Below are positions 1-9,141 of a stretch of DNA of 36,314 nucleotides, one piece after another. A program made the position numbers and the translations under genes. The stretch is from the NCBI GenBank assembly GCA_000798955.1, contig JTLC01000037.1, forward strand, positions 1 through 36,314, written 5' to 3'. The notes below the pieces were generated by a model. It was not told the DNA's origin. It ran no database searches and saw only the letters and a list, made by a program, of their open reading frames with translations. How positions within the stretch are numbered: the stretch's first letter is position 1; each line of letters opens with the position of its first letter. This DNA is from Firmicutes bacterium ZOR0006 (lineage in GTDB: Bacteria; Bacillota_I; Bacilli_A; Culicoidibacterales; ZOR0006).

Positions 1-36
1 TGCAAGCCGTTTAAAGCGGTGACAAGTTATTGTTTC

Positions 37-84
37 AAAGAAAAAACAACGAATCCTGTCAAAGATTATCGTTGTTTTTTCTTT
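37..84. terminator. Bidirectional terminator shared by the toxin-like gene and an incoming plus-strand transcript
   Basis: Two perfect 16-bp arms (37-52 and 69-84) flank a 16-nt loop. The ends are A-rich on one side and T-rich on the other, so the hairpin can terminate transcription in both directions. The left arm lies just past the stop codon of the small ORF, and the right arm overlaps its last Lys/Gln/Arg codons. Shared convergent terminators are typical of Fst/par and TxpA/RatA type I toxin-antitoxin loci. Confidence 0.75.
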
Positions 85-197
85 TTGGTTTGAATTTTAT
101 CAACAAGTTCAACACTTGATGATAGACAATCAATTACGAGTTGCAGCAGTTCAAAAACGACTTTTGCGACCATAAGTATTGCGATAAACTCAATCAT
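66..197 (-). CDS. Small hydrophobic peptide, type I toxin-like (43 aa)
   Basis: A 43-residue peptide starts MIEFIAILMVAKVVFELL, has one hydrophobic segment (about residues 2-22) and ends in a basic tail with KKKKQR. This layout fits the holin-like/Fst-like membrane toxins of type I systems, but I recognise no named family. I chose the start at 197 because AAGGGAG lies about 5 nt upstream. A longer in-frame reading to 302 exists but lacks a ribosome binding site and would begin inside the likely 5' leader. The start codon overlaps the stop of a 13-codon upstream ORF (ATGA), which suggests coupled translation. It has its own promoter and terminator and is separate from rpoD. Toxicity and an antisense RNA are inferred. 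Confidence 0.6.
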   Translation of the reverse strand: MIEFIAILMVAKVVFELLQLVIDCLSSSVELVDKIQTKKKKQR

Positions 198-235
198 GGG
201 ACTCCCTTCTTGGAAGTACACCAAAGAAAAACCAT
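194..235 (-). CDS. Leader peptide ORF overlapping the toxin-like gene (13 aa)
   Basis: ATG at 235 is preceded by GGAGGTGAT, the best Shine-Dalgarno match in the transcript. The ORF reads MVFLWCTSKKGVP and stops at TGA, whose first two bases are the last two of the next gene's ATG (ATGA). The coding sequence contains the AAGGGAG ribosome binding site of the downstream peptide. Translation of the leader would therefore control access to that site, as mok does for hok. The peptide itself resembles nothing I know. Coupling is inferred from geometry. Confidence 0.5.
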   Translation of the reverse strand: MVFLWCTSKKGVP

Positions 236-292
236 GGGCATCACCTCCATACTTGGAAACTTTGCCACAACAATAAACTTCTTGCAAGCGAA

Positions 293-321
293 ATTGTATC
301 ATAGTTGACTATCTGAATCAA
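293..321 (-). promoter_or_regulatory. Promoter of the toxin-like locus
   Basis: On the minus strand TTGATT (316-321) and TACAAT (293-298) are separated by exactly 17 nt. TG one base before the -10 gives an extended -10. The predicted transcript starts near 286 and carries about 50 nt of leader before the 13-codon ORF. Confidence 0.7.
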
Positions 322-340
322 GAAATCGGCTAAATAACGC

Positions 341-378
341 AAAAAAACCACGAAAATTGAATTTTTCGTGGTTTTTTG
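341..378. terminator. Terminator of the rpoD operon, probably bidirectional
   Basis: CCACGAAAA and TTTTCGTGG form a hairpin with A and T runs on both outer sides. It lies about 90 nt beyond the rpoD stop codon, so the minus-strand T tract ends the dnaG-rpoD message. The same structure can insulate on the plus strand. Confidence 0.8.
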
Positions 379-395
379 TTACCAATTTGTTACCA
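377..395. repeat. Tandem 8-bp direct repeat TGTTACCA
   Basis: TGTTACCA occurs at 377-384 and 388-395, a period of 11 bp (one helical turn). On the minus strand it reads TGGTAACA twice. Tandem TGGTAACAA motifs occur at the 3' ends of some Gram-positive phage tyrosine integrase genes, so this may be a remnant of a lost element. That origin is only a guess from memory of such sequences. Confidence 0.35.
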
Positions 396-463
396 TTAGC
401 CTTGAAAGGAAAACATGAAAGCTTGTATTTACTGGCTTAAATGCATGTCAAAAGGCAGATTCA

Positions 464-1669
464 TTATTTTTCCATGAAATCTTTGAGGTGTTTGCTTTTT
501 GATGGGTTACGGAGTTTACGAAGAGCTTTCGCTTCGATTTGACGGATACGCTCACGCGTTACCCCAAATTCTTGTCCAACTTCTTCTAATGTACGTGTAC
601 GTCCATCATCTAATCCGAAACGTAAGCGTAACACGCGTTCTTCACGATCAGTTAAACGTTCTAAAACATCACGAATTTGTTCTTTTAAGACTTCGTTCGT
701 TGCATATTCTGTCGGTGAAACTGAATCTTGATCTTCGATGAAATCTCCTAAGTGTGAATCATCTTCTTCACCGATTGGTGTTTCTAATGAAACTGGTTCT
801 TGCGAAATTTTTAAAATTTCGCGGATTTTATCAACTGGTAATTCCATCGCTGCTGCTAACTCTTCTGGGTCCGGTTCACGTCCTAATTCTTGAACCAGGT
901 TCCGTTGAATACGATTTAATTTATTAATCGTTTCTACCATGTGAACAGGAATACGGATTGTACGAGCATGATCCGCAATTGCACGTGTAATTGCTTGGCG
1001 AATCCACCACGTTGCATATGTTGAAAATTTAAACCCTTTTTCATAGTCAAACTTTTCAACTGCTTTAATTAGTCCCATATTTCCTTCTTGAATCAAATCA
1101 AGGAATAACATTCCACGTCCAACATAGCGTTTTGCAATACTAACAACAAGACGTAAGTTGGCTTCAGCTAACCGTTGTTTCGCAATTTCAGCACGGAATG
1201 GGTCATCACCAACGATGATACGAGCAAGCTCAATCTCTTCGTCTTGTGTTAATAAATCAACACGTCCGATTTCTTTTAAGTACATCCGAACTGGGTCATT
1301 AATACGAATTCCGATATCTTCGATATCATTTTTCTTATGTAATAACTTATCACTAATGTCATCTTTAAAATCATCAGTTTCAATATCTGGAACCACTTCT
1401 TCATCAATTGATAAATCATCTAGATCATCCGCAACAATCTCATCTTCTAAATCTTTCGCATCAATGCTATCTTCTAAAGATTCAACAGCGTTGATTTTAT
1501 TTTCAACGAGATATGTCATCACGTCGAGTGGATCAACATCGGGAAAGGCTTTAATCTCATCTGTAATCTGTTCATGAGTAATAAAGTTTTTTTGCGTTTT
1601 CGTGTATTCTGTAATACTATCAATTAAATCTTGGGGAATTGTGATTGTTTTGCTTTTGCTCGTACTCAT
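464..1669 (-). CDS. rpoD: Primary RNA polymerase sigma factor RpoD/SigA (401 aa)
   Basis: This is the housekeeping sigma-70 factor that directs core RNA polymerase to -35/-10 promoters. After an acidic region 1.1 (about 1-120), region 1.2 begins at [12 protein letters not shown]. Region 2 contains [33 protein letters not shown] and [12 protein letters not shown], the last being the -10 recognition helix. Region 4 contains the [21 protein letters not shown] for -35 recognition and ends [10 protein letters not shown]. All landmarks are present and the length is normal for Bacillota. GGAGGG lies 7 nt before the ATG. It is the last gene of the dnaG-rpoD pair, 13 nt after dnaG, and is followed by a strong terminator. 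Confidence is very high. Confidence 0.98.
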   Translation of the reverse strand: MSTSKSKTITIPQDLIDSITEYTKTQKNFITHEQITDEIKAFPDVDPLDVMTYLVENKINAVESLEDSIDAKDLEDEIVADDLDDLSIDEEVVPDIETDDFKDDISDKLLHKKNDIEDIGIRINDPVRMYLKEIGRVDLLTQDEEIELARIIVGDDPFRAEIAKQRLAEANLRLVVSIAKRYVGRGMLFLDLIQEGNMGLIKAVEKFDYEKGFKFSTYATWWIRQAITRAIADHARTIRIPVHMVETINKLNRIQRNLVQELGREPDPEELAAAMELPVDKIREILKISQEPVSLETPIGEEDDSHLGDFIEDQDSVSPTEYATNEVLKEQIRDVLERLTDREERVLRLRFGLDDGRTRTLEEVGQEFGVTRERIRQIEAKALRKLRNPSKSKHLKDFMEK

Positions 1670-1682
1670 AGTAAACCCTCCA

Positions 1683-3458
1683 TTATTTTTGTTTTATTTT
1701 CATGATTTCTAAAAAGTAACCGAGCTTCTCGTCCTCGCTTGTAGCAAGTTTCAATTTGGCTTCAAGTTCCTTAATCTGGTCATCATTAACACGATTTTTG
1801 ACTGTCGCGATGCAGTCCGTAAAATACGCGAGGTTAATCATTTCTTGATCATATCCATACATAATCTCACTGAAAATTTTAGCAAGCTCAGGCTCGTCAC
1901 GTAAATATTCAATCAGATCGCGAATTTCCAACTGTTCGTGCTCGCGGTAGGCACTTAAAATATAGTAAGCAATTGCCCGTAATTGGTCATCATACAAAAA
2001 GTTGAGTTCTTGTTGATATCGCTTTGCATATTCAATTGAAGTTGCAAGTGCAAATAGAATATGCCGCTCGGCAATTTCCTCTTTTCGATAACGCTTATGT
2101 GTCTGCTGCTGAATGGGCATGGCCACCGGTATTCGGCTTGGTGATGCCTGGTGAGTTTGAAGCGCTGCTAATTGCTGTTGCAATGTCACAAACGTAATTT
2201 CAAATTCTGCTGCTAAACGTTGTAAGTAAAGTTCAACTTCAATCGGATCAGAATTATTTGCCAATTCCTGTAACACCCGCACTAAATATTCTTTACGATC
2301 TTCGTAATTATTTAATTGCAAGCCTGTTCGGAAAGAGCGATATTTGAATTCCAATAAACTAATAGGCTCTTGAATTAAGGTTTGTAATGCCTGTTCACCG
2401 AACTGTTTCGCATAGTCATCAGGATCGAGACCGTCGGGTAAATAGGCGACCTTGACTTCTATTCGTTGCTGTTCTAATAGTTTTGCTGCTGTCAAAGTTG
2501 CTTTCCGGCCTGCTAAATCACCATCATAACAAATAATTGCGGTATTTACATAACGCTTTATAAGCTTTGCTTGTTCCATTGTAAAGGCGGTTCCTAGTGA
2601 TGCGACGGTTCCTAAAACATTTGCATTCACAAAGGCAACAACATCCATCACACCTTCAGTCAAAACTAAAAACTTTTGCCGCCGAGCCGCATCTTTTGCC
2701 TTATTTAAAAAGTAAAGTACTTTCCCTTTTTGGAAAATCGGTGACTCAGGACTATTATAGTATTTCGGTTTTTCATGATCAGCAGCATCAATAATCCGAC
2801 CACTAAAGCCAACCACACGTCCATCAACATCCCAAATAGGAAAAACGATTCGGCCAAAAAAGGCATCGTATTTTGATTGTGTCTCTTGTCCATGAACAAG
2901 GCCAAGTTGCATCGCATCAGTGATAGCCAATTCCCGACTTGCTAAGAAAGCGGGTAACAAATGTTCTCGTGGGGCAAATCCAACTTCAACTGCCTGCAGT
3001 GTTGCTTCGCTGAGTTGGCGTTGCTCGAGCAAATATTGTCTTGCTTGCTCTCCTTGTGGACTTGTGAGAACCTGTTGGTAGAGCTTACTCACCCAATCAT
3101 TAGTATCAAATAATGCTTGCATATGTGGTGCGACTGGTGCTTTTTGTTGTTGCTGATAATCACCGGCTGGAATATCAAGTCCATATTTTTGTGCTAATAG
3201 GAGTACACTTTCAACAAAAGAAAGATGTAAGTACTTCATCACAAAACTGAAAGCATTCCCACCTTCGTGACACCCAAAACAATGAAAAATTTGTTTATCA
3301 GGTGAAACTGACATTGAGGGGCTATCTTCTTGATGAAATGGACAACAAGCAAAATAGTTACGACCACGCTTTTCTAATGGAATATAATCAGCGATTACTT
3401 CAACAATATCGGCTTTATGACGTACTTCATCAATAAATAGTTCTGGCAACTTTGCCAT
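1683..3458 (-). CDS. dnaG: DNA primase DnaG (591 aa)
   Basis: DnaG synthesises RNA primers at the replication fork together with the DnaB-type helicase. The N-terminal CHC2 zinc-binding domain has C39, H42, C60 and C63 (CPFH and CFGC). The TOPRIM catalytic core has the acidic motifs [12 protein letters not shown] and [11 protein letters not shown]. The C-terminal about 150 residues, from [20 protein letters not shown], correspond to the helicase-interaction domain. The length is typical. GGAGGGGGA precedes the ATG. The gene lies between glyS (32 nt upstream) and rpoD (13 nt downstream), the classic macromolecular-synthesis arrangement. It is probably transcribed from the T-box-controlled glyS promoter unless an internal promoter was missed. 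Confidence 0.98.
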   Translation of the reverse strand: MAKLPELFIDEVRHKADIVEVIADYIPLEKRGRNYFACCPFHQEDSPSMSVSPDKQIFHCFGCHEGGNAFSFVMKYLHLSFVESVLLLAQKYGLDIPAGDYQQQQKAPVAPHMQALFDTNDWVSKLYQQVLTSPQGEQARQYLLEQRQLSEATLQAVEVGFAPREHLLPAFLASRELAITDAMQLGLVHGQETQSKYDAFFGRIVFPIWDVDGRVVGFSGRIIDAADHEKPKYYNSPESPIFQKGKVLYFLNKAKDAARRQKFLVLTEGVMDVVAFVNANVLGTVASLGTAFTMEQAKLIKRYVNTAIICYDGDLAGRKATLTAAKLLEQQRIEVKVAYLPDGLDPDDYAKQFGEQALQTLIQEPISLLEFKYRSFRTGLQLNNYEDRKEYLVRVLQELANNSDPIEVELYLQRLAAEFEITFVTLQQQLAALQTHQASPSRIPVAMPIQQQTHKRYRKEEIAERHILFALATSIEYAKRYQQELNFLYDDQLRAIAYYILSAYREHEQLEIRDLIEYLRDEPELAKIFSEIMYGYDQEMINLAYFTDCIATVKNRVNDDQIKELEAKLKLATSEDEKLGYFLEIMKIKQK

Positions 3459-3490
3459 GCTCCCCCTCCGTTCTCAGTGATTAGTGTTTT

Positions 3491-4867
3491 TTAAAATTGC
3501 ATTGCTGTTTCAATATATGCTTTTAATTCATCAATGTGAACACGTGTTTGTTCCATCGTGTCACGGTGACGAACTGTCACTGTTTGATCGTTTAACGTAT
3601 CATAGTCGACAGTAATACAGAATGGTGTTCCAATTGCATCTTGGCGACGGTAACGTTTCCCGATTGTTCCAGCTTCATCGTACTCAACCATGAAATCTTT
3701 AGCTAATTTTGCGTACACATCTAAAGCTGGTTCGCTTAATTTCTTCACTAACGGTAACACACATGCTTTATATGGTGCTAACGCTGGGTGTAGTCGCATA
3801 ATTTCACGTGAATCATTCTCATCGATTTGTTCAACATCATACGCATCATTCATGATTGCTAACATTAAACGATCAACCCCAACTGATGGTTCGATACAGT
3901 ACGGAATATATTTTTCGTTTGTTTGTGGATCATGGTATTCCATGCTTTGTTTTGAATGATCTTGATGTTGACGTAAATCATAATCCGTACGGTCAGCGAT
4001 TCCCCAAAGCTCTCCCCAACCAAATGGGAATTTGTATTCAAGGTCACTTGTTGCATTTGAGTAGTGTGATAATTCATCAGCATCATGATCACGCATACGC
4101 ACATTTTCCGGATTTAAACCAACATTATATAAAAATTGTTGCGCTTGATTTTTCCAATATTCGTGCCACTCTAAATCTGTTCCTGGCTTACAGAAGAATT
4201 CTAGTTCCATTTGTTCGAATTCACGTGTTCGGAAAATAAAGTTCCCAGGTGTGATTTCATTACGGAATGATTTCCCGATTTGTCCGATACCAAATGGGAC
4301 TTTTTTACGTGATGTTCGTTGTACATGTTTGAAGTTAACGAAAATCCCTTGTGCTGTTTCAGGACGTAAATACACGGCATTTTTTGCTTCTTCGACAACA
4401 CCTTGGAAGGTTTTGAACATTAAGTTAAATTGACGAATTTCTGTGAAATCAGTTGCTCCACAATTTGGACATTGGATGCCATTCTCTTGAATGTACACTT
4501 CCATTTGCTCATTTGTCCAACCATCAGCAACGATTTCTTGATTTGAAAAATCTTCAATTAATTTATCAGCACGGTGACGTGTTTTACATGCTTTACAGTC
4601 CATCAATGGATCTGAGAAACCACCGACATGTCCTGATGCTACCCAAACATTCGGGTTCATCAAAATTGCAGTATCAACACCAACATTATATGGTGATTCT
4701 TGAACAAATTTTTTCCACCATAATTTCTTTAAGTTATTTTTTAATTCGACACCTAACGGTCCATAATCCCACGTATTTGCGAGTCCGTTGTAAATTTCAC
4801 TTCCTTGATAGACGAATCCTTGCGCCTTTGCATGATTCACAAGTTGTTCCATAGTATGGTTTGCCAT
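3491..4867 (-). CDS. glyS: Glycine-tRNA ligase, single-chain alpha2 type (458 aa)
   Basis: This class II aminoacyl-tRNA synthetase charges tRNA-Gly. It is the one-polypeptide form, as in Staphylococcus, and not the GlyQ/GlyS alpha-beta pair. It has [19 protein letters not shown] near the N-terminus and two cysteine pairs in the insertion (C91/C94 and C133/C136, CPNC). Motif 2 is FRNE at 201-204 followed by [12 protein letters not shown], and motif 3 is [10 protein letters not shown] chose ATG at 4867 because AAAGGAGG stands 10 nt upstream. An in-frame extension to 4933 would run into the T-box terminator hairpin. Expression should respond to uncharged tRNA-Gly through the leader at 4888-5186. 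dnaG and rpoD follow directly. Confidence 0.97.
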   Translation of the reverse strand: MANHTMEQLVNHAKAQGFVYQGSEIYNGLANTWDYGPLGVELKNNLKKLWWKKFVQESPYNVGVDTAILMNPNVWVASGHVGGFSDPLMDCKACKTRHRADKLIEDFSNQEIVADGWTNEQMEVYIQENGIQCPNCGATDFTEIRQFNLMFKTFQGVVEEAKNAVYLRPETAQGIFVNFKHVQRTSRKKVPFGIGQIGKSFRNEITPGNFIFRTREFEQMELEFFCKPGTDLEWHEYWKNQAQQFLYNVGLNPENVRMRDHDADELSHYSNATSDLEYKFPFGWGELWGIADRTDYDLRQHQDHSKQSMEYHDPQTNEKYIPYCIEPSVGVDRLMLAIMNDAYDVEQIDENDSREIMRLHPALAPYKACVLPLVKKLSEPALDVYAKLAKDFMVEYDEAGTIGKRYRRQDAIGTPFCITVDYDTLNDQTVTVRHRDTMEQTRVHIDELKAYIETAMQF

Positions 4868-4887
4868 AAATAAAAATCCTCCTTTAA

Positions 4888-5186
4888 TATAAAAAAGCGA
4901 ACACGACGCTATGCACTGCCTCAAAGACATCACATAGGGACGAGTTCACTCGCGGTTCCACCCTATTTATCTTCAGGCTTAACATGGGTTCATGAGTGCC
5001 TGAAAATCACTTTTTTAAGAAATCACTCCAGGCTCCATTCATCAATTGCGTTTTCCACTTGGCTTTCACCGACCCAAGTTCGCTTGTTGGTACGTCAACA
5101 GATTACTCTTCCCTTCTTAGTGAAGTATAGATCTTATGGTTGCCTTTATGCATGCTCAAAAAGCAGGAGTCAACCCCAAGATTTGT
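4888..5186 (-). promoter_or_regulatory. T-box riboswitch, glycine-specific, upstream of glyS
   Basis: The T-box signature AGGGTGGAACCGCG lies at 4951-4965 on the minus strand. Its TGGA can pair with the UCCA end of an uncharged tRNA-Gly with discriminator U. Stem I has the loop-E type AGAGTA motif and the 3' pattern GAA-T-GGA-G, which places the specifier codon at 5034-5036 as GGA (Gly). Downstream, an imperfect hairpin with a T run (4891-4955) forms the terminator that competes with the antiterminator. Low glycine charging should therefore allow transcription into glyS, dnaG and rpoD. The specifier assignment comes from manual alignment to the usual T-box layout. Confidence 0.92.
4891..4955 (-). 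terminator. Conditional terminator of the glyS T-box leader
   Basis: Minus-strand bases run from GCGAGTGAACTCG to CATAGCGTCGTGTTCGC, then CTTTTTTAT. The arms pair imperfectly (GCGA, AC, CG, CTATG segments), leaving a U-rich tail. The 5' arm overlaps the T-box antiterminator sequence, as expected for mutually exclusive folds. Confidence 0.75.
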
Positions 5187-5192
5187 TCTTTT

Positions 5193-5221
5193 ATTATAGC
5201 CAAAAACCTTGAGAAAAACAA
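5193..5221 (-). promoter_or_regulatory. Promoter of the glyS-dnaG-rpoD operon
   Basis: TTGTTT (5216-5221) and TATAAT (5193-5198) are spaced by 17 nt on the minus strand. The predicted start near 5186 gives a leader of about 320 nt, the right size for a T-box. Confidence 0.8.
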
Positions 5222-5231
5222 GCCTTTCGCA

Positions 5232-5269
5232 TAAAAAAATAAAAAGAACGAGCTACACAATGTAGCTCG
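5232..5269 (-). terminator. Terminator of the era-recO operon
   Basis: CGAGCTACA and TGTAGCTCG form a 9-bp perfect stem with a 3-nt loop. A T-rich tail follows on the minus strand. It lies about 40 nt after the recO stop and just before the glyS promoter. Confidence 0.85.
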
Positions 5270-5310
5270 AGCGTTATGCTTCACTTTAGCGCCTGAAAAG
5301 GCTCGCTTTT

Positions 5311-6048
5311 TTAAAACTTTAGGTCTGTACTTAGAAATTTTTGGCTTTTTAAATACAATCCTGAGTACTGTTCAAAAATTTGATCAAACACTTGTCGCAA
5401 AATCGGCTTGACTTCAGTTGGCAATTTAATGTTTACTAATGTACTCACATCTTGGCGACTTAAAGCAATCAAGGTTTTAATGACTAATGGTTGATCAACT
5501 AGCTGCTGCCGATTTTGTGGTGCATGATTCGCACAGACAAAACCACCCATTGCCAACGAGAAGCCAATAATTTGCTGACTTTGACATATCGCACATCCAG
5601 ATAATTGCAGGGCAATCCCTAAACGCATCAAAATTTGTAATTCGAATGCTAGCGTCAATCCTTCTGGTTCATGCCCCTCATCCATTAATTGTAAGCATGT
5701 CAAAAACCAAGTGAACAATTCAGGATCTGGTTGATAATCGACACCAACTTGGTTGATGAGTTCACACAAATAAGCAGCATGACTCATTGCTTGATAATTC
5801 ATTTTCAAGCGGCTGAAATAATCAATTGTCTCACCTTGGTATAACAATGATAAGCCATCTCGTTGCGAGATGCCGAAATCACCATAGGTAAATAATTGGG
5901 TTAATGCTTTGTAGCGACTATTTGCCCGCTTTGCTCCACGAACCAACAGTGGTACTCGACCAAGCTCTTGGCTAAAGACACTGATAATTTCATCATTTTC
6001 TTTAAAGTCAATTCGCCGTGTGACAATACCTTTGATTTCCGTTGCCAT
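5311..6048 (-). CDS. recO: DNA repair protein RecO (245 aa)
   Basis: RecO works in RecFOR-pathway recombinational repair: it anneals ssDNA and helps load RecA on SSB-coated DNA. The N-terminal OB-fold begins IKGIVTRRIDFKENDEIIS with LVRGAKRANSRYKALTQLF, both characteristic. The C-terminal half has a cysteine cluster (CAIC and VCANH) matching the zinc-binding site of RecO proteins. The length is usual for Bacillota. The ATG is 2 nt after the era stop, and the weak purine-rich site lies inside the end of era, so translation is likely coupled. The era-recO order is conserved in Bacillota. Confidence 0.95.
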   Translation of the reverse strand: MATEIKGIVTRRIDFKENDEIISVFSQELGRVPLLVRGAKRANSRYKALTQLFTYGDFGISQRDGLSLLYQGETIDYFSRLKMNYQAMSHAAYLCELINQVGVDYQPDPELFTWFLTCLQLMDEGHEPEGLTLAFELQILMRLGIALQLSGCAICQSQQIIGFSLAMGGFVCANHAPQNRQQLVDQPLVIKTLIALSRQDVSTLVNIKLPTEVKPILRQVFDQIFEQYSGLYLKSQKFLSTDLKF

Positions 6049-6050
6049 AA

Positions 6051-6956
6051 TTAATAATCTTCTTTTTGGTATCCAAAATCATTGAGGTGAATTTGTTTAT
6101 TTCGCCAATCTTTGACAACTTTCACCCAAGTTTGCAAGTGCACCTTCGTTCCCAAAACACGGTTAATATCTTTGCGGGCATCTGTCCCAATGCGTTTCAG
6201 CATTTGGCCATTTTTGCCAATGATAATCCCTTTTTGACTTGGACGTTCGACAATAATTGCAACCATAACTTCAAGACGACCATCTTCATCACGAGTAATG
6301 TCTTCAATTGTCACGGCAACTGAATGCGGAATTTCTTCACGCGTATGCCACAATACTTTTTCACGTACGATTTCCGCCATGATAAAACGTTCCGGATGAT
6401 CCGTCACTTGCCCCTCAGGGTAATACTGTGGGCCTTCTTCTAAATAATTATATAAAACATCGAGTAGCACATCTAAGTTTTCGTGTTTTTTCGCTGAAAT
6501 TGGAATAATTTCGGCAAAGTCCATTTCTGACTTCGCTTGATGGATGAAGTGATATAATTGTTCTTTTGTTAGCAAGTCAATTTTATTGACAACAAGAATC
6601 ACTGGTTTGTGAATGTTTTTCAAATGTTCCATGATGAAACGATCACCTGTACCAATTTCTTCAGAGGCATTTAACATAAATAAGACAACATCAACACCAC
6701 CTAATGATTTTAAGGCTGTATCCGTCATAAATTTTCCAAGTTCATGCTGTGGTTTGTGAATCCCTGGTGTATCGATAAAGACATACTGGGCCGCATTTGT
6801 TGTCACAACACCTTGGATTTTGTTACGTGTTGTTTGTGGCTTGTCACTCATAATTGCTACTTTTTGGCCAACAATCGCGTTTAAAAATGTCGATTTACCA
6901 ACATTTGGACGACCAACGATTGAAATAAATCCCGAATGGAATGCTTGTTTACTCAT
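6051..6956 (-). CDS. era: GTPase Era (301 aa)
   Basis: Era is an essential GTPase that binds the 3' end of 16S rRNA and assists 30S maturation. G1 is GRPNVGKS (15-22), G3 is DTPG (62-65) and G4 is NKID (124-127). G5 is ISAKK. The C-terminal KH domain carries the GxxG loop in GIIIGKNGQMLKRIG. All functional motifs and the usual length are present. GAGGGAAAAAGT precedes the ATG. It is the first gene of the era-recO pair, and a candidate promoter lies about 75 nt upstream. Confidence 0.98.
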   Translation of the reverse strand: MSKQAFHSGFISIVGRPNVGKSTFLNAIVGQKVAIMSDKPQTTRNKIQGVVTTNAAQYVFIDTPGIHKPQHELGKFMTDTALKSLGGVDVVLFMLNASEEIGTGDRFIMEHLKNIHKPVILVVNKIDLLTKEQLYHFIHQAKSEMDFAEIIPISAKKHENLDVLLDVLYNYLEEGPQYYPEGQVTDHPERFIMAEIVREKVLWHTREEIPHSVAVTIEDITRDEDGRLEVMVAIIVERPSQKGIIIGKNGQMLKRIGTDARKDINRVLGTKVHLQTWVKVVKDWRNKQIHLNDFGYQKEDY

Positions 6957-7027
6957 ACTTTTTCCCTCAACTTCTCTACTTTAAATTTGGCAATCAGACT
7001 GTTGCCATCAGGTACTTAGACAGTGTT

Positions 7028-7033
7028 ATTATA
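7028..7033 (-). promoter_or_regulatory. Candidate -10 of the era promoter
   Basis: TATAAT on the minus strand, 71 nt before the era start codon. The -35 region at 17 nt is poor (TTTCTT), so only the -10 is convincing. It lies just after the terminator-like hairpin of the upstream ABC permease gene. Confidence 0.45.
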
Positions 7034-7040
7034 CACCCCT

Positions 7041-7077
7041 TTTGCAAAAAAAGAAACCACAGGCAGATTTCTTTGCG
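7041..7077 (-). terminator. Weak terminator after the BceB-like permease gene
   Basis: AAAGAAA and TTTCTTT arms with a T run on the minus strand follow the permease stop by about 25 nt. The stem is A/T rich, so termination may be inefficient. Confidence 0.45.
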
Positions 7078-7101
7078 CTTTAACACATCACAATTTCGCC
7101 A

Positions 7102-9141
7102 TCATTCACAATATTCACGGATTTGACGGGAACAGATTGCATACGTTGTCAGAGCATACCCACCATAAAAGATTGCAAAGACCGCAGCGGTAAATAAAGC
7201 ACCGGCCAATAAATCAGGCTTACCAAGCTCAATCAAATAACTCTGCACGATTCGAATTCCCACAATCGCATGGATCAAAGCAAGTCCGAGCGGTAAGAGA
7301 AAATGGACACTGACTTGCGTCGCCACAGAACGCTTGAACATCGTTTCTTCAAGACCTAATCGTTGTAACGTTTTATAACGCGGTAAACTATCGACTATTT
7401 CTGTGAGTTGCTGTAATGCTAAAATCGCAACACTAGCAAGCATAAAAATAAAACTTAAGTAAAGGCCAATAAATAAAATCACATTCGTAAATCCCGTACT
7501 TTCTTGAATTAAGCCTAGGCGGGTGATTCCGCTAAAATAACCAGCAGAAAATTGTTCTGCTTGATTTTGAAATTCGTAAAAGGCATGGTCAAGCTCTTTT
7601 AGTCGCGTTTGCTCGTGATTATCTATTACGTTGATATTGACACGTTCTTTCAATTGATAGACATTTTCTTGTTGCAATGCTCGTTCAGGAACAATCAACG
7701 CATATGAGGAGACAGCCATTTGTGTACTGAGTGTCAAGGGCTGTAGCGGTGTTTTCTGTGTGGCATTGATTAATTCAAAGTTTTGGGTCCCCAGTTTGAT
7801 TGTTTGTTGCTGACTGACAAATTGGGCGAAGGTATTTTCAATTGCTGGGATATCACCTAATAACAATACTTGGTTTTCAGCTAATGTGATTGGTTCACGC
7901 CCTGTCATCGCCAAAATTGCATTATAATCACGCTCACTGTAGAGATACGGATCACTAATTTGATATGGTTTTGCCAAATAGGCTTTTTCACTTGCTACTA
8001 TAGCCTGCTCTTTCAATAGTTCAACAACGTTGGTCACTGTACCATATTCACTAAACTGGTAAACTTGATCTCCTGGCTGAAAGACAAATCCTGCTTGGGT
8101 AATCATTTCCTGTAAATCATGATTCGTGGTGCCATCATACGCATAATAACTTGCTGAGGCATCAACTGGTGTTTGGGCGATTAGAGTTCTTTCTAATGCG
8201 GTTTTAAAGCCAAAACTCGTTGCTAAGGCACCAACAGTCAAGAAGAGTAACAAGCAAATGATTGTGGTCGAGATGTAATTCGTTTTGACTTTACTGTAAA
8301 TTTGGCGAAATGTAAACATCCGTACTCCTGATAAATACTGGTGGGGAAATTTTTGGGCGCCAACTGCAAACCAGCTAGCAAAACTCCAAAAAAAAGCAAA
8401 GGTTCCCAAAACTCCGCACCCAATTGGCAACCAAAAATAAGGGTTATTAGGATCAAGGCCAATTTTCATTGCTAGCCAATAAGCAAAAGCAAGGCAACTG
8501 ATTGCTAATAAGCTAATGAGGGTGACAATCATCAGTCGTGGTTGTTTGATGCGTTCATTCTCGCGGTTGGCGCTGAGTAACTCGTGCAATGAATATCTCA
8601 TCATGACAATACTATTAAACAGCAAAACAATAAAGAAAATCAGACCAAAGGCGACAAATGTGACCCCTGCTGCTCGTGGCGACCACAAAAAGCGATAAGC
8701 GGTGAGAGGGACCAAAAACAGTTGGGTTGCTAATGTTGATAGAACTTGGGAGATAATGACACCAAACAATAATCCAACTAACAAAGAACCTAGACCGACT
8801 AGTAAGGTTTCAATTGTCAAAACCAAGGCGACATGCCATTTATTCATGCCTAAACTTCCATAGAGCCCTAGTTCACGTTTACGACGCTTGACCAAAAAGT
8901 TATTCGCATAAATAATCAAAGCCCCGAGTACACAGGAAATTACTAAAGACAAAATTTCCATTAAAAATTGGAGCAATGCCACATACTCGGCTTGCCGCTC
9001 GCTGATTTGCGTGAGAGCCGTTTGATCACTAATAGCATTGAAAGCATAAAACAAGCAAATTCCCAATGTTAATGTCAAAAAGTAGATAGCATAATCACGG
9101 GTACTTTTTCGAACATTGTTCCAAGCCATTTTAACGTACAT
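7102..9141 (-). CDS. BceB-type ABC transporter permease (679 aa)
   Basis: This is the membrane subunit of a peptide-7-exporter-type system that senses and detoxifies cell-wall-active antimicrobial peptides. The start [21 protein letters not shown] and the following segment GICLFYAFNAI are typical of the family. About ten hydrophobic segments are visible. A hydrophilic region of about 200 residues (roughly 315-520) between segments seven and eight corresponds to the extracellular sensing domain, and FtsX-like segments flank it. The ATG at 9141 has GGGGGTGA about 6 nt upstream. GTG at 9150 and ATG at 9129 are alternatives. The gene overlaps the ATPase gene by about 11 nt. The peptide substrate cannot be told from sequence. 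Confidence 0.9.
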   Translation of the reverse strand: MYVKMAWNNVRKSTRDYAIYFLTLTLGICLFYAFNAISDQTALTQISERQAEYVALLQFLMEILSLVISCVLGALIIYANNFLVKRRKRELGLYGSLGMNKWHVALVLTIETLLVGLGSLLVGLLFGVIISQVLSTLATQLFLVPLTAYRFLWSPRAAGVTFVAFGLIFFIVLLFNSIVMMRYSLHELLSANRENERIKQPRLMIVTLISLLAISCLAFAYWLAMKIGLDPNNPYFWLPIGCGVLGTFAFFWSFASWFAVGAQKFPHQYLSGVRMFTFRQIYSKVKTNYISTTIICLLLFLTVGALATSFGFKTALERTLIAQTPVDASASYYAYDGTTNHDLQEMITQAGFVFQPGDQVYQFSEYGTVTNVVELLKEQAIVASEKAYLAKPYQISDPYLYSERDYNAILAMTGREPITLAENQVLLLGDIPAIENTFAQFVSQQQTIKLGTQNFELINATQKTPLQPLTLSTQMAVSSYALIVPERALQQENVYQLKERVNINVIDNHEQTRLKELDHAFYEFQNQAEQFSAGYFSGITRLGLIQESTGFTNVILFIGLYLSFIFMLASVAILALQQLTEIVDSLPRYKTLQRLGLEETMFKRSVATQVSVHFLLPLGLALIHAIVGIRIVQSYLIELGKPDLLAGALFTAAVFAIFYGGYALTTYAICSRQIREYCE

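Noticed and set aside
198-302. N-terminal extension of the toxin-like ORF to 78 aa
   Set aside because: No ribosome binding site at 302, and the start would fall upstream of or at the predicted transcription start; the 197 start has AAGGGAG.
1158-1577. 139-aa plus-strand ORF opposite rpoD
   Set aside because: Serine-rich low-complexity shadow of the acidic rpoD region, no ribosome binding site.
4868-4933. N-terminal extension of glycyl-tRNA synthetase
   Set aside because: It would cover the T-box terminator and the strong AAAGGAGG site; homologues start at MANHTMEQL-like sequence.
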